Shown here: positions 33,527 through 41,747 of the stretch, piece after piece
Numbering within the stretch: position 1 is the first letter of the stretch
Layout: each line of letters opens with the position of its first letter
Origin: DAOUKH01 sp965207995
GTDB taxonomy: Bacteria > Chloroflexota > Dehalococcoidia > SHYB01
Assembly (NCBI GenBank): GCA_965207995.1
Contig: CBDBNG010000001.1
Span: 496,001 to 560,000, forward strand
Direction of reading: 5' to 3'
DNA: 64,000 nucleotides
Program-made: the position numbers and the translations under genes
The notes under the pieces: generated by a model
Seen by the model: only the letters and a program-made list of their open reading frames with translations
Told to the model about the DNA's origin: nothing
Database searches by the model: none

Positions 33527-33550
33527 GTTGATATGAGATTCCATATCAAC
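33527..33550. promoter_or_regulatory. Fur/Zur-type operator upstream of zur
   Basis: Perfect inverted repeat GTTGATATG (33527-33535), 6-nt spacer, CATATCAAC (33542-33550), 30 nt before the zur start. Arms and overall length of 24 fit Fur-superfamily operators. It probably makes the whole zur-znuACB run zinc-repressed. Confidence 0.7.
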
Positions 33551-33614
33551 AACATGGCATTTTAGCGACGCCTATGAACGCCGTCAAGCGGAGGAATCGA
33601 CCTGGCATCAGCTC

Positions 33615-34025
33615 TTAAAACGTCAAGACGTGGTCGGCGCCGTCCATCTCTTCGATCATGAAGGAGACGAGCCCGCGAGGCTCGTCGATCTCGGGAATCA
33701 AGTCTTCACGGGCGACCCCGGCGAGGAACATGGACGAGGTGCAGGCGAAGAGCTTCACCACGCCCTCCTCCTTCGCCTCGCGGAAGAGGGCCGCGACGTC
33801 GCTCATCTTGGCCTGCTCCGCGCGGCCCGCGTAGTCGGGGTCGGCGGCAAAGAACGGCGACACCGGGAGGGAGCCGATGCGGTCGCGCGTCACGGCGGCG
33901 GCCGCTTCGTCGCGGAAGAGGACGCTCACGGAGACGTCGCAGAGGACGGCGGCCATGACAAGGCTGGCAACCTGGGCAAGGTTGTTTCGCGTCCCCGAGG
34001 AGACGAGGACCGCGATCTTCTTCAC
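33615..34025 (-). CDS. DsrE/F-like sulfur-trafficking protein
   Basis: 136 residues from GTG 34025. KIAVLVSSGTRNNLAQVASLVMAAVLCDVSVSVLFRDEA is the DsrE/F Rossmann-like start, and VVKLFACTSSMFLAGVAREDLIP contains the conserved Cys that carries persulfide in the family. It overlaps the stop of the upstream TusA-like gene by 4 nt (GTGA), so the two are coupled. The pair probably hands sulfur between proteins in the cytoplasm (inference). Confidence 0.82.
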   Translation of the reverse strand: MKKIAVLVSSGTRNNLAQVASLVMAAVLCDVSVSVLFRDEAAAAVTRDRIGSLPVSPFFAADPDYAGRAEQAKMSDVAALFREAKEEGVVKLFACTSSMFLAGVAREDLIPEIDEPRGLVSFMIEEMDGADHVLTF

Positions 34026-34270
34026 GCCGCCTTCTCGATGATCAGGCGCACGAGGTTGCCGTCGCGCTGCTCGTCGACCACCCGGTGGCGGAACTTGGAC
34101 GACCACGCCCGGATCTCGCGGCTCTGGAACTCGTTCCCCAGAACCTCCAGCCTCTGCAGGGGCGCGAGCTCGGCCAACTCACGCTTCACGTACTTGAGGC
34201 TGCGGCACTCGACGGGGTCAAAGTAGGAACGGACGTCGAGCGTGCGGTCGGGAGCGGCTTCCGGCGTCAT
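34022..34270 (-). CDS. TusA-like small sulfur carrier protein
   Basis: 82 residues from ATG 34270; an earlier start at 34333 falls in the terminator hairpin. RTLDVRSYFDPVECRSLKYVKRELAELAPLQRLEVLGNEFQSREIRAWSSKFRHRVVDEQRDGNLVRLII has the length and beta-alpha-beta-alpha-beta pattern of TusA/SirA proteins. The CPxP sulfur-binding motif is changed to PVECRSL, keeping one Cys in place. It is followed by DsrE with a 4-nt overlap. A sulfur-transfer role is likely but the altered motif lowers certainty. Confidence 0.65.
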   Translation of the reverse strand: MTPEAAPDRTLDVRSYFDPVECRSLKYVKRELAELAPLQRLEVLGNEFQSREIRAWSSKFRHRVVDEQRDGNLVRLIIEKAA

Positions 34271-34317
34271 CTTTTCCTCGTGGCTCCCTCGCGGCGCTGC
34301 GTCGGGCTTTGGATAAA

Positions 34318-34345
34318 GAAGAAGGCGGCTCACGCCGCCTTCTTC
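34318..34345 (-). terminator. Strong hairpin terminator after the IscA-type gene
   Basis: GAAGAAGGCGGC (34318-34329) pairs perfectly over 12 bp with GCCGCCTTCTTC (34334-34345), loop TCAC. On the minus strand it follows the stop at 34362 and is followed by TTTATCC. Confidence 0.65.
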
Positions 34346-34361
34346 TAACGATCATCTTCGG

Positions 34362-34700
34362 CTACTTACCGCAGTTGCAGTTTCCGCAACCGCCACCACC
34401 ACCGCCCCCGGTCTGCATGTTGGGGTTCACAATGGTGAAGCCGGAGCGTTCCAGGCCTTCCAGATAGTCGATCTGGGAGCCTTCCAGTATCTGCGCGGTG
34501 TCGGGGTCGAGGAGGATTCGGAGGCCGTCGGACTCGACAAGCGCGTCGTCGTCCTCTTGCTCATGCTCCAACGTCATCATGTACTGCGGGCCGGAGCAGC
34601 TCATGCCGGTCACGATAACCCGGAGCGAGGCGTCCTCCTCGCCCTGTTCCTTCATGATCCCCTGGATCTTCTGCGTTGCGGTATCGGTGACCGTAATCAT
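34362..34700 (-). CDS. A-type iron-sulfur carrier (HesB/IscA/ErpA family)
   Basis: 112 residues from ATG 34700. MITVTDTATQKIQGIMKEQGEEDASLRVIVTGMSCSGPQYMMTLEHE and GLRILLDPDTAQILEGSQIDYLEGLERSGFTIVNPN match the family. The first Cys is in GMSCSG and the C-terminal cluster motif reads CGNCNCGK after a Gly-rich stretch, instead of the usual CGCG. These three Cys hold and pass on an Fe-S cluster. It lies at the head of a minus-strand sulfur block with the TusA-like and DsrE genes. Confidence 0.88.
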   Translation of the reverse strand: MITVTDTATQKIQGIMKEQGEEDASLRVIVTGMSCSGPQYMMTLEHEQEDDDALVESDGLRILLDPDTAQILEGSQIDYLEGLERSGFTIVNPNMQTGGGGGGGCGNCNCGK

Positions 34701-34846
34701 TTACCGTGCCTCTCCTGTTCGAGAACCGGTTTCGCGAAAATCTCAGAAGTCACCGTAGCACGCCGACTATTCGGGAGTCAATCGACGGCGGGGCGTCGGG
34801 CGCGGGTGCTATCATGGAGCCGGCCTCTGGGGATCCCCTCTACGTT

Positions 34847-36055
34847 ATGACGACCACCGTTCCGACACCTATTCCCGACGCCGCCGGGCGCTTCGGCGAG
34901 TTCGGGGGCAAGTTCGTCCCGGAGACGCTGATGGCGGCGCTGGAGGAGTTGGAGCAGGCCTACGAGGCCGCCGTCCAGGACGAGACGTTCCAGCAGGAGC
35001 TCGACGGACTCTCACGCACCTATTCCGGCCGCCCGACGCCGCTCTACTTCGCCGAGAACCTCTCCAAGAAAGTTGGCGGGGCGCGCATCTACCTCAAGCG
35101 GGAGGACCTGGCGCACACGGGGGCTCACAAGATCAACAGCGCCCTCGGCCAGGGACTGCTGTGCCAGCGCATGGGGAAAGAGCGGATCATTGCGGAGACC
35201 GGCGCCGGACAGCACGGCGTCGCCGCGGCGACGGTCTGCGCCATGCTGGGGCTTGAGTGCATCGTTTACATGGGCGAGGAGGACATCCGGCGTCAATCGC
35301 CGAACGTCTTCCGTATGAAGCTCCTTGGAGCCCAGATCGAACCGGTGAGCAGCGGCAGCCGCACGCTCAAGGACGCCATCAACGAGGCGATCCGCGACTG
35401 GGTCACCAACGTGGAGACCACGCACTACCTGCTGGGAAGCGCCGTCGGCCCCCACCCCTACCCGCGCATGGTGCGCGACTTCCAATCGGTGATCGGCCGC
35501 GAGGCCCGGGCCCAGTTCATCGAGGCCGAGGGAAGGCTCCCGGACTATGCGATCGCGTGCGTGGGCGGCGGCAGCAACGCCATCGGGCTGTTTCACCCCT
35601 TGCTCGAAGACGAGAGCATCCGGCTCATCGGCGTTGAGGCGGCGGGGCACGGTCTGGGCAGCGGTGAGCACGCGGCGACGTTGACGGCGGGGTCCGTGGG
35701 CGTCCTGCACGGCTCCATGTCGTACGTGCTGCAGGACGAACAAGGGCAAATACAGGAAGCGCATAGCATCTCTGCGGGGTTGGACTATCCCGGTGTCGGC
35801 CCCGAGCACAGCTACCTGAAAACCATCGAGCGCGCCGAATACGCCGCGGTGACCGACGACGAGGCCCTGGAGGCCTTCCAGGTGCTCAGCCAGACGGAGG
35901 GCATCATTCCCGCCCTCGAACCCTCCCATGCGCTCGCCTACACCATCGGCCTTGCCAAGACCCTCCCCACCGATCAGGCGATCTTGCTGAACCTGAGCGG
36001 GCGGGGCGACAAGGACATCTTCACCGTTGGCGAACGGCTCGGGGTGACGATCTAG
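34847..36055 (+). CDS. trpB: Tryptophan synthase beta chain
   Basis: 402 residues from ATG 34847 (ATG 34814 is in frame but adds a non-homologous stretch). GRFGEFGGKFVPETLMAALEELEQAYEAA, KREDLAHTGAHKINSALGQ with the PLP Lys in HK, ETGAGQHGVAAATVCAMLGL, the CVGGGSNAIGLF phosphate-binding loop and LSGRGDKDI are all present. It joins indole and serine to make tryptophan. No trpA follows, so the alpha subunit must lie elsewhere or this is a stand-alone TrpB. No clear ribosome site is seen before the ATG; TATCAT at 34810 is a likely -10 box. Confidence 0.95.
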   Translation: MTTTVPTPIPDAAGRFGEFGGKFVPETLMAALEELEQAYEAAVQDETFQQELDGLSRTYSGRPTPLYFAENLSKKVGGARIYLKREDLAHTGAHKINSALGQGLLCQRMGKERIIAETGAGQHGVAAATVCAMLGLECIVYMGEEDIRRQSPNVFRMKLLGAQIEPVSSGSRTLKDAINEAIRDWVTNVETTHYLLGSAVGPHPYPRMVRDFQSVIGREARAQFIEAEGRLPDYAIACVGGGSNAIGLFHPLLEDESIRLIGVEAAGHGLGSGEHAATLTAGSVGVLHGSMSYVLQDEQGQIQEAHSISAGLDYPGVGPEHSYLKTIERAEYAAVTDDEALEAFQVLSQTEGIIPALEPSHALAYTIGLAKTLPTDQAILLNLSGRGDKDIFTVGERLGVTI

Positions 36056-36092
36056 CCGCCGAAGCCGCAACGAGCGGCGAAGGAGCGAACGC

Positions 36093-36851
36093 ATGCGGCT
36101 GGAAGGCAAGGTTGCCATCGTCACCGGCGCCGCCTCTGGGATGGGCGCGGCGACCGCGACGCGGTTCGCCGCCGAAGGCGCCGGCGTCGCCTGCCTCGAC
36201 ATCGACCGCACGGGCGGCGAGGGCGTCGTCCAGGCGATTCAACGGGCCGGCGGATCCGCCGAGTTCATCCGCTGCGACGTCTCCGACGGCATCTCTGTCC
36301 AAGCCGCTGTGGGTCAGACGGTGCGACGCTTCGGCAGGCTGCACATCTTGGTAAACAACGCCGGCATCTATGACCACAACGACCACCTCATCGAGGACCT
36401 GAGCGAAGAGACGTGGGACCGCGTCATGGGGGTGAACCTAAAGGGCCCCTTCTATTGCTGCCGCTACGCGCTGCCGGAGATCGTCACCTGCGGTGGCGGC
36501 GCGGTCGTGAACATCGCATCGACGGCGGCGCTGGCCGCGGTGCAGCGTCCCACCTATTGCGCCAGCAAGGGGGCGCTGCTCACCTTCACCAAGGCCGTGG
36601 CAAAGCAATTCGCCGAGCAGGGCGTCCGCGCCAACGCGATTTGTCCCGGAGCGATCGACACCCCGCTCTCGGCGGCCACCGCGGCCGGGCGCGCCGCCGA
36701 CGGTATCGTCTATCCCCGCTCGGGCCGGCTTATGGAACGAATAGGCCGCCCTGAGGAGGTCGCAGCCCTTGCCCTGTTCCTCGCCTCGGATGACGCCTCG
36801 TTCATCACCGCCGCGGCCTACGCCGCCGACGGCGGCCTGACCGCGATCTAG
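36093..36851 (+). CDS. Short-chain dehydrogenase/reductase
   Basis: 252 residues from ATG 36093, with GAAGGAGCGAACG upstream. It has AIVTGAASGMGAATATRFAAEGAGVACLDID (TG-x3-G-x-G), HILVNNAGIYDHN, NIASTAALAAVQRPTYCASKGAL with the Y-x3-K pair, and the C-terminal YAADGGLTA typical of classical FabG-like SDRs. Asp 37 after the second strand favours NAD. It is followed at 3 nt by a second SDR and then a nitroreductase in one operon. Substrate unknown. Confidence 0.9.
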   Translation: MRLEGKVAIVTGAASGMGAATATRFAAEGAGVACLDIDRTGGEGVVQAIQRAGGSAEFIRCDVSDGISVQAAVGQTVRRFGRLHILVNNAGIYDHNDHLIEDLSEETWDRVMGVNLKGPFYCCRYALPEIVTCGGGAVVNIASTAALAAVQRPTYCASKGALLTFTKAVAKQFAEQGVRANAICPGAIDTPLSAATAAGRAADGIVYPRSGRLMERIGRPEEVAALALFLASDDASFITAAAYAADGGLTAI

Positions 36852-36853
36852 TC

Positions 36854-37603
36854 ATGCTGCTTGAAGGAAAGACCGCCATCATCACCGGCGCCGGCTCCGG
36901 CATCGGCCGCGCCGCCGCGCTGCGCCTCGTCCAAGAAGGGGCGAACGTCGCGATTGGAGACATCAACGAGGCGGCGGGGCGTGAGACGCAGCGCTTGGTC
37001 GAGGAGGCCGGGGGCAGTGCGATCTTCGTGCCCACCGACGTGTCGAAGGCCTCCGACGCCGAACGACTTGTCCGGGAGACGGCGGCGGCGTTCGGGGCGC
37101 TCCACGTCCTCGTATCGAACGCCGGCGTCTTCTCCCACGACGACGGTCCCGTGACCACCATCGACGAGGACGTCTTCGACCGAGTGCTCGACGTGAACCT
37201 GCGTGGCATGTTCCTTTGCTGCAAGTACGCCTTCCCGGAGATCGTTCGGAGCGGGGGCGGCGCAGCCGTTCTGACCAGTTCGGTCGGCGCTACCATCGGC
37301 TCGCCTACGACGGCTTACGGGACCAGCAAAGGAGGGGTGCTGGGTCTGATGCGCTCGTTGGCCATGCAGTACGCCGCCAAGGGCATCCGCGTGAACGCGA
37401 TCCTTCCGGGCCCCATCGATACGCCCCTGCTGCAAGCGGCGGTCACCACGCGCGGTCCCTCCAATACCCGCAGCCGCGGCTTCGCCGGCCGGATGGCCGA
37501 TCCTTCGGAGCCGGCCGCGCTGATCGCCTTCTTGGCCTCCGAAGAGGCCAGCTACATCACCGGCCAAGGCCTCTTCGTCGACGGCGGCCTCAACGCCTCC
37601 TAG
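36854..37603 (+). CDS. Short-chain dehydrogenase/reductase
   Basis: 249 residues from ATG 36854. AIITGAGSGIGRAAALRLVQEGANVAIGDINEA, HVLVSNAGVFSHDDGPV, LTSSVGATIGSPTTAYGTSKGGVLGLMRSLAMQYAAKGIRVNAILPGPIDTPLL and ASYITGQGLFVDGGLNAS give all classical SDR motifs, with catalytic Ser, Tyr and Lys. It lies 3 nt after a paralogous SDR (about one third identical by eye), consistent with a tandem duplication that has diverged to sequential steps of one pathway (inference). Confidence 0.9.
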   Translation: MLLEGKTAIITGAGSGIGRAAALRLVQEGANVAIGDINEAAGRETQRLVEEAGGSAIFVPTDVSKASDAERLVRETAAAFGALHVLVSNAGVFSHDDGPVTTIDEDVFDRVLDVNLRGMFLCCKYAFPEIVRSGGGAAVLTSSVGATIGSPTTAYGTSKGGVLGLMRSLAMQYAAKGIRVNAILPGPIDTPLLQAAVTTRGPSNTRSRGFAGRMADPSEPAALIAFLASEEASYITGQGLFVDGGLNAS

Positions 37604-37635
37604 GCCGCGCCGTGGGGCCACGCAAGGAGCACGCC

Positions 37636-38238
37636 ATGCCCGACATCGACGCCTTCGAGGCGATGCGCACGCTGCGCGCCGTCCGCCACTACCGCACCGA
37701 CCCCGTGCCCGAGGAGGCCCTGCGGGCGGTCCTCGAGGCCGGCACACGCGGCCCGAGCGCGATCAACCGGCAGCCGTGGAAGTTCATCGCGGTGACGGGG
37801 GAGGCCGAGCGCAAGATCGTCGCGGAGCACTATCACCGGGCAGGGCTGGAGAACCGGGGGGACGCGTCGGCCCGGCGGTACGCGGAGGGCGCCAGCCCGA
37901 AGATCCTCGCGGAGGCGTGGGAGTTCGCAACGAAGGGGATCTACGACGTCCCGGCCTTCATCGTCGTCTGCCTAACAGAAAAGAATGCACTCGATTCAGT
38001 GCTTCAAGGCGTGCAGCTGATGATGCTGACGGCACGCCTCTATAGTCTCGGCACCATCTTCACCACGCTGCACCGGCGCGTGGAGGATAGCCTGAAGCGC
38101 GGCTTGGGCATCCCCGAGGACGTCGCGGTGCCGTGCATCATCCCGATGGGCTACCCGGTCGAGCCGTTCACCGAGACGCGCCGGCTGCCCGTCGAGGCAG
38201 TGGCCTATCGCGACCGTTGGGAGCAGGCTTACTCGTAG
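37636..38238 (+). CDS. Nitroreductase family FMN oxidoreductase
   Basis: 200 residues from ATG 37636 with CAAGGAGC upstream. FEAMRTLRAVRHYRTDPVPEEALRAVLEAGTRGPSAINRQPWKFIAVTG, the LGTIFTTLHRR stretch and VPCIIPMGYPVEPF are nitroreductase hallmarks. It shares the C-terminal IIPMGYP signature with the enzyme at 4716. The 32-nt gap after the second SDR suggests one operon, where it could reduce an unsaturated or nitro group using flavin. Confidence 0.9.
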   Translation: MPDIDAFEAMRTLRAVRHYRTDPVPEEALRAVLEAGTRGPSAINRQPWKFIAVTGEAERKIVAEHYHRAGLENRGDASARRYAEGASPKILAEAWEFATKGIYDVPAFIVVCLTEKNALDSVLQGVQLMMLTARLYSLGTIFTTLHRRVEDSLKRGLGIPEDVAVPCIIPMGYPVEPFTETRRLPVEAVAYRDRWEQAYS

Positions 38239-38251
38239 GCAGGCTTCCCGG

Positions 38252-39844
38252 TTAAAGAAGCGCCGGCTGCTTGCTTCCGCCCATCGACGGACCGGGGCGG
38301 CGAGGCCGTCCGGTACCTGAGGAGCCGCCGGAGGGTGGAGCGTTTCCGCCTTCCCGGCGCTTGTGGGCGGTGAGCACCTCTTCAAGGTATTCCGACACCT
38401 GCTTCGCGAGCGCGGTCTGACCTCGCTCCTTCAACCGGCGGAGCAGGTCCTTCTCCCAATCGATGCCCACGACGGGGGCCGGGCGGCGGTCCGCGACGGT
38501 CTGGCGGCCCAGGATGCGAAGGGAGCCCGGCGAGGCGCTGCGGAGGGGCTGGAGCCAGGAGAGGACGATATCGCGGCCGGTGAGCCCCTCACGAAAGGCG
38601 GCATCGGCAAGGTCGCGGCGCTCACGGTCGTTCATCTCCACGAAGGCGCTGTCGAGGTGGTCGGCCAGCATCTTCTCGATGGCCGAGGCGTTGGGGCGCG
38701 GGACGAAGAAGATATTGCTCCCCGCCCGAGAGAGAAAGGCCTCGTCAAGGCGAAGCGGATCGTTCGTCGTACCGACGATGATGACGGTGCTGGCGCCGCC
38801 CTCGGAGACGATGCGCTCTCGCAGGCGCAGCATTCTGTTCCGCACGTCGGGTGTCCAGCGCGACTCGGGGAGGGAGATGTCGCCACCCCGGTCCTTGCTC
38901 CCGCGCTTGCGGACCAGCGCGGCCAGCTCTTGGCGGGCCTCCTCGACCTCGGGGTCGCTCCAGAGCGTCTGGATGCGCGACTCGGTGTCCAACTCACGGA
39001 CGCCCTGGATGTCTTGGATCAGCGAGTTGACGACGTCGCGGTATTCCTCGTGGGTGTTGCCGTCGGAGCGGTTTGAGACGACCGAATCGATCTCGTCCAG
39101 CAGCAGCATGATCGTGGAGCCGCGGTTGCATTCATCGCGGGCCCGGTCGAGGAACTCCTGGGCCCGGCGGGCCGACATGCCGAGGTAGGGGTCCTTGATG
39201 TCCGTGGGCCGGATGGCCTTGAACTTGATGGGCAAGTTCTTGCCGTCGGTCTGGGCGTAGGCCATGCGGCTCGCCATGGCCTTGGCCAGCATCGTCTTGC
39301 CGCAGCCATAGGGGCCGAAGAAGAGAAAGACTCGCGGCGGGAGGTTCCGGCGGACCAGGAACCATTCGGGGTGGGTCAGATAGAAGAGGGCCTGTTCGAT
39401 GCGGTCTTTGACACGGCCCAAGCCGGCGATGCCTTCGAAGTCGGCGGGGGTGATAGGGTCCCACTCGAAGCCCTCGGCCTGGTCACCCCTTCCCGCGGCG
39501 CGGGCCGGAGTCATGCCGTCGGGGGCGGGCGATCTTGACGGTGCGTCGTTCGACGCCGGTGGGACATCTCCGTTGGGGCGGGCCGAGTCGCTCACCATCG
39601 GGGCGGCCTGTACCGTGAGACGCTCGCCTTCCTTGAGTACCGCGGCGGAGCGCCGGGGCATTTTGATCTGGTGCTCGGAGACGGAGTCTTTGCCAACCGC
39701 CTTGAGCACGAGATAGGTCGCGGAGCAGGTGACCAGAATCTGGCCGCCGTCGGGGCTCATCCCCAGCGCCTCCAACGTGGCGGGGTGAAGGACGGCCTCG
39801 TCGCCGGTGATCTTTTGGGAAAGGAGAAGGTGACGCCTAATCAT
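38252..39844 (-). CDS. AAA+ ATPase of an unrecognised four-gene block
   Basis: 530 residues from ATG 39844 with GGAGGGA upstream. Residues 1-80 look like a small beta domain. A Pro/Ser/Ala linker (85-120) follows, then an AAA+ core with Walker A GPYGCGKT (177-184), Walker B LLLDE (247-251), sensor-1 TTN (359-361) and an Arg finger near Arg 373. An unusual ~60-residue charged insertion (290-350) lies between Walker B and sensor 1. The C-terminal tail (500-530) is Gly/Pro-rich and ends GGSKQPALL. The core resembles CDC48/SpoVK-type remodelling ATPases. It ends the minus-strand operon with the two genes upstream; the target is unknown. Confidence 0.8.
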   Translation of the reverse strand: MIRRHLLLSQKITGDEAVLHPATLEALGMSPDGGQILVTCSATYLVLKAVGKDSVSEHQIKMPRRSAAVLKEGERLTVQAAPMVSDSARPNGDVPPASNDAPSRSPAPDGMTPARAAGRGDQAEGFEWDPITPADFEGIAGLGRVKDRIEQALFYLTHPEWFLVRRNLPPRVFLFFGPYGCGKTMLAKAMASRMAYAQTDGKNLPIKFKAIRPTDIKDPYLGMSARRAQEFLDRARDECNRGSTIMLLLDEIDSVVSNRSDGNTHEEYRDVVNSLIQDIQGVRELDTESRIQTLWSDPEVEEARQELAALVRKRGSKDRGGDISLPESRWTPDVRNRMLRLRERIVSEGGASTVIIVGTTNDPLRLDEAFLSRAGSNIFFVPRPNASAIEKMLADHLDSAFVEMNDRERRDLADAAFREGLTGRDIVLSWLQPLRSASPGSLRILGRQTVADRRPAPVVGIDWEKDLLRRLKERGQTALAKQVSEYLEEVLTAHKRREGGNAPPSGGSSGTGRPRRPGPSMGGSKQPALL

Positions 39845-39986
39845 CAAGCTCCCTCCGGCCGCGCCGTTCGCTTGCCGGTCTCAGACGAGTCGTGTTCGAA
39901 TGTCCGAGGGACGGCTTGGCTCCCGCCAGCCCCATAGGGACCGGCGGGAGCCAAGCGCCGCCTCACCGAGTGCGGGGCGATTCGCC

Positions 39987-40487
39987 CTACACTCCGAAGA
40001 TGGCGTCGAGCCGCTCGTCTTCGATGCCTCCCTGGACCTTCAAGGCGGCGGCTTCATCGTCGCTCTGGCGCCGCTTCAGCATGTCGATCATGGGATCGGC
40101 GGCGGCCTGCTCGTCCAGGTTCAGGACCTGGGTCATCTTGCCGAGCTGCCAGTTCTGGCTGCTCAGCTCGAGCTCGAGGATGTTGAAGTCGATGGTGTCT
40201 TTCGCCACCTCGATCTTCGCCAGCTCGCCCTCGACGATTTCCTGCTGCTTGCGCAGCCACTCGGTGCCGAGGCGCTCGAGCAGTCCCTCGCGAAGCAGGA
40301 TCTTGCGGCCCCGCACGCGGGCGACGCCCTTGAGCTCATCACGCAGAGAGCGGAGCTGCTTCGAGTCGAGCTTCTCCAGGTAACCTTTGAACTGGACCAG
40401 CTCTTCGTTGTGCCGGTCGTAGGGCGCCACTTCTTGCAGCGCCTCGTCGATAGCCTGCGGCGGCAGGGATTGCGCTACGGTCGCCAT
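39987..40487 (-). CDS. Coiled-coil protein, partner of the AAA+ ATPase, unknown function
   Basis: 166 residues from ATG 40487, whose A overlaps the previous stop (TAATG), so the pair is translationally coupled. The sequence is mostly charged helix: HNEELVQFKGYLEKLDSKQLRSLRDELKGVARVRGRKILL, then LGTEWLRKQQEIVEGELAKIEVAKDTIDFNILELELSSQNWQLGKMTQVLNL. It has long heptad-like stretches and no Cys or signal peptide. I do not recognise the family. It probably binds the ATPase or bridges it to the 332-residue protein. Confidence 0.65.
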   Translation of the reverse strand: MATVAQSLPPQAIDEALQEVAPYDRHNEELVQFKGYLEKLDSKQLRSLRDELKGVARVRGRKILLREGLLERLGTEWLRKQQEIVEGELAKIEVAKDTIDFNILELELSSQNWQLGKMTQVLNLDEQAAADPMIDMLKRRQSDDEAAALKVQGGIEDERLDAIFGV

Positions 40488-41485
40488 TAGCTCACCTTCC
40501 TCCCGCCCTCGATGTGGCTCACGGCCGCATCGACGACTTTCGCCTTGATCCAGACCACGCGGCCTTCCTCGCGGTACTGCTCGACCTCGTTGAGGATCTT
40601 CGCTTCGCGGGCGTTGTACCGGTCGAGAAGGTCCTTGACCGTCTTGAGCCGCTCTTTGAGCTGCTCCTCGGACTCATCAAGGCGCTGCCGGTTGTTCCGC
40701 TCGCGCTGGATCAGGCCTTCGATCGACTTCTGGCTCGGCGCGCCGAACATCACGTGGCTGTCGGTCACCTCGATGTTGACGTCGAAGCGGCTCTTCGCCT
40801 CGCGAAGGATTCCTTGCAGGTCGTCGAGGTCGTCGACGCCCATCTGCTGGCCAAGCTGGTCCAGGCTGATGGGGTGGCCGGCGGCGTGCAGCAGGAACTC
40901 CGCTTCGAAGAAGCGCTCCTTGAGGATGTCGAAGTTCACGAAGTAGTGACCGTACTCGCTGCCGAAGGCAGGATCGATCAGGGCCTGGCCGTTGATGACG
41001 TCGCTCAGATACTCGCGCTTGACGACGCCGTCGAGGGCGTCGACCAGTTCGAGGTAGCTGAAGCCCATGAGGCGAAGCAGCTCCCGGTCGGCGGAGATGC
41101 GGCCGTTCACGTCATGGATGACGCCTTCGCGGAGCCAGTAGCCCTTGATGGCGTCGAGGACGTACATCGAGCGAATGTTGAGGTGCTCTTCGACATCCCG
41201 CTTAAACGTGGAGAACTCACGCGGGCGGATATATCGAAGGAGGAACCCGAAGCGGCCGCGGTCGAGCGAATCCTTGGGGTTGTAGGTCTTCGGATCGAAG
41301 GCCACCATGTTTTCGCCTTCCACGAAGGCCAGCCGCTTCTTGTAGGCCCAATCGCGGAATGTCTTTTCGGTCTGCTCCGGGCGGCTACGGTCGGGCAGCA
41401 CCTCACACAGTCCGTAGTACTGGACCATGCGATCCCAATCGCCCTTGCGCTCGCCGTTCACAGGCCATGCCGTAATGAACGCCAT
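40487..41485 (-). CDS. First gene of AAA+ operon, unknown function
   Basis: 332 residues from ATG 41485, with AAGGAGG 7 nt upstream; the longer ORF to 41533 lacks a ribosome site. The N-terminal half is rich in aromatic and charged residues (MAFITAWPVNGERKGDWDRMVQYYGLCEVLPDRSR, FGFLLRYIRPREFSTFKRDVEEHLNIRSMYVLDAIKGYWLREGV). The C-terminal part (from ~240) is a long coiled coil (GLIQRERNNRQRLDESEEQLKERLKTVKDLLDRYNAREAKILNEVEQYREEGR). No known domain is evident. It starts the operon that ends with the AAA+ ATPase and faces the HEAT-repeat gene. Confidence 0.65.
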   Translation of the reverse strand: MAFITAWPVNGERKGDWDRMVQYYGLCEVLPDRSRPEQTEKTFRDWAYKKRLAFVEGENMVAFDPKTYNPKDSLDRGRFGFLLRYIRPREFSTFKRDVEEHLNIRSMYVLDAIKGYWLREGVIHDVNGRISADRELLRLMGFSYLELVDALDGVVKREYLSDVINGQALIDPAFGSEYGHYFVNFDILKERFFEAEFLLHAAGHPISLDQLGQQMGVDDLDDLQGILREAKSRFDVNIEVTDSHVMFGAPSQKSIEGLIQRERNNRQRLDESEEQLKERLKTVKDLLDRYNAREAKILNEVEQYREEGRVVWIKAKVVDAAVSHIEGGRKVS

Positions 41486-41612
41486 CCATGCCTCCTTACT
41501 GGATCGTCTCTGCGCGGCACCGGAGGTTGCCAAGAGAGTGAAAACAATCTAAACTCCGTTCAATACCGCACTCAAACAAGGTATCGAACCCAATCCCAGT
41601 TTGTCAAGAAGT

Positions 41613-41629
41613 TTTGAACCAGGTTCAAA
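41613..41629. promoter_or_regulatory. Perfect 17-bp palindrome in the divergent AAA+/HEAT spacer
   Basis: TTTGAACC (41613-41620), A, GGTTCAAA (41622-41629). It lies in the 262-bp spacer 41486-41747, which is distinctly AT-rich compared with the flanking genes, between two divergent transcription units. Related half-sites (GTTCAATACC near 41559 and GGTATCGAACC near 41580) are nearby. It is a probable operator of a dimeric repressor. It is not a standard SOS box because the GAAC/GTTC spacing is 3, not 4. Confidence 0.55.
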
Positions 41630-41747
41630 TATTTGAGCCTTCCCACCTGAAGTAGCGGGCCTCAACGGCACGAAAAAGAGAAGAAACCATAACGTACGCC
41701 GCAGGGCCAAAACGAGCATGAAACCCCAGCGGTAGCCCCCACATCTC

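Noticed and set aside
41613..41629. LexA/SOS box interpretation of the palindrome
   Set aside because: GAAC and GTTC are separated by 3 bases, while the lexA box in this window uses 4.
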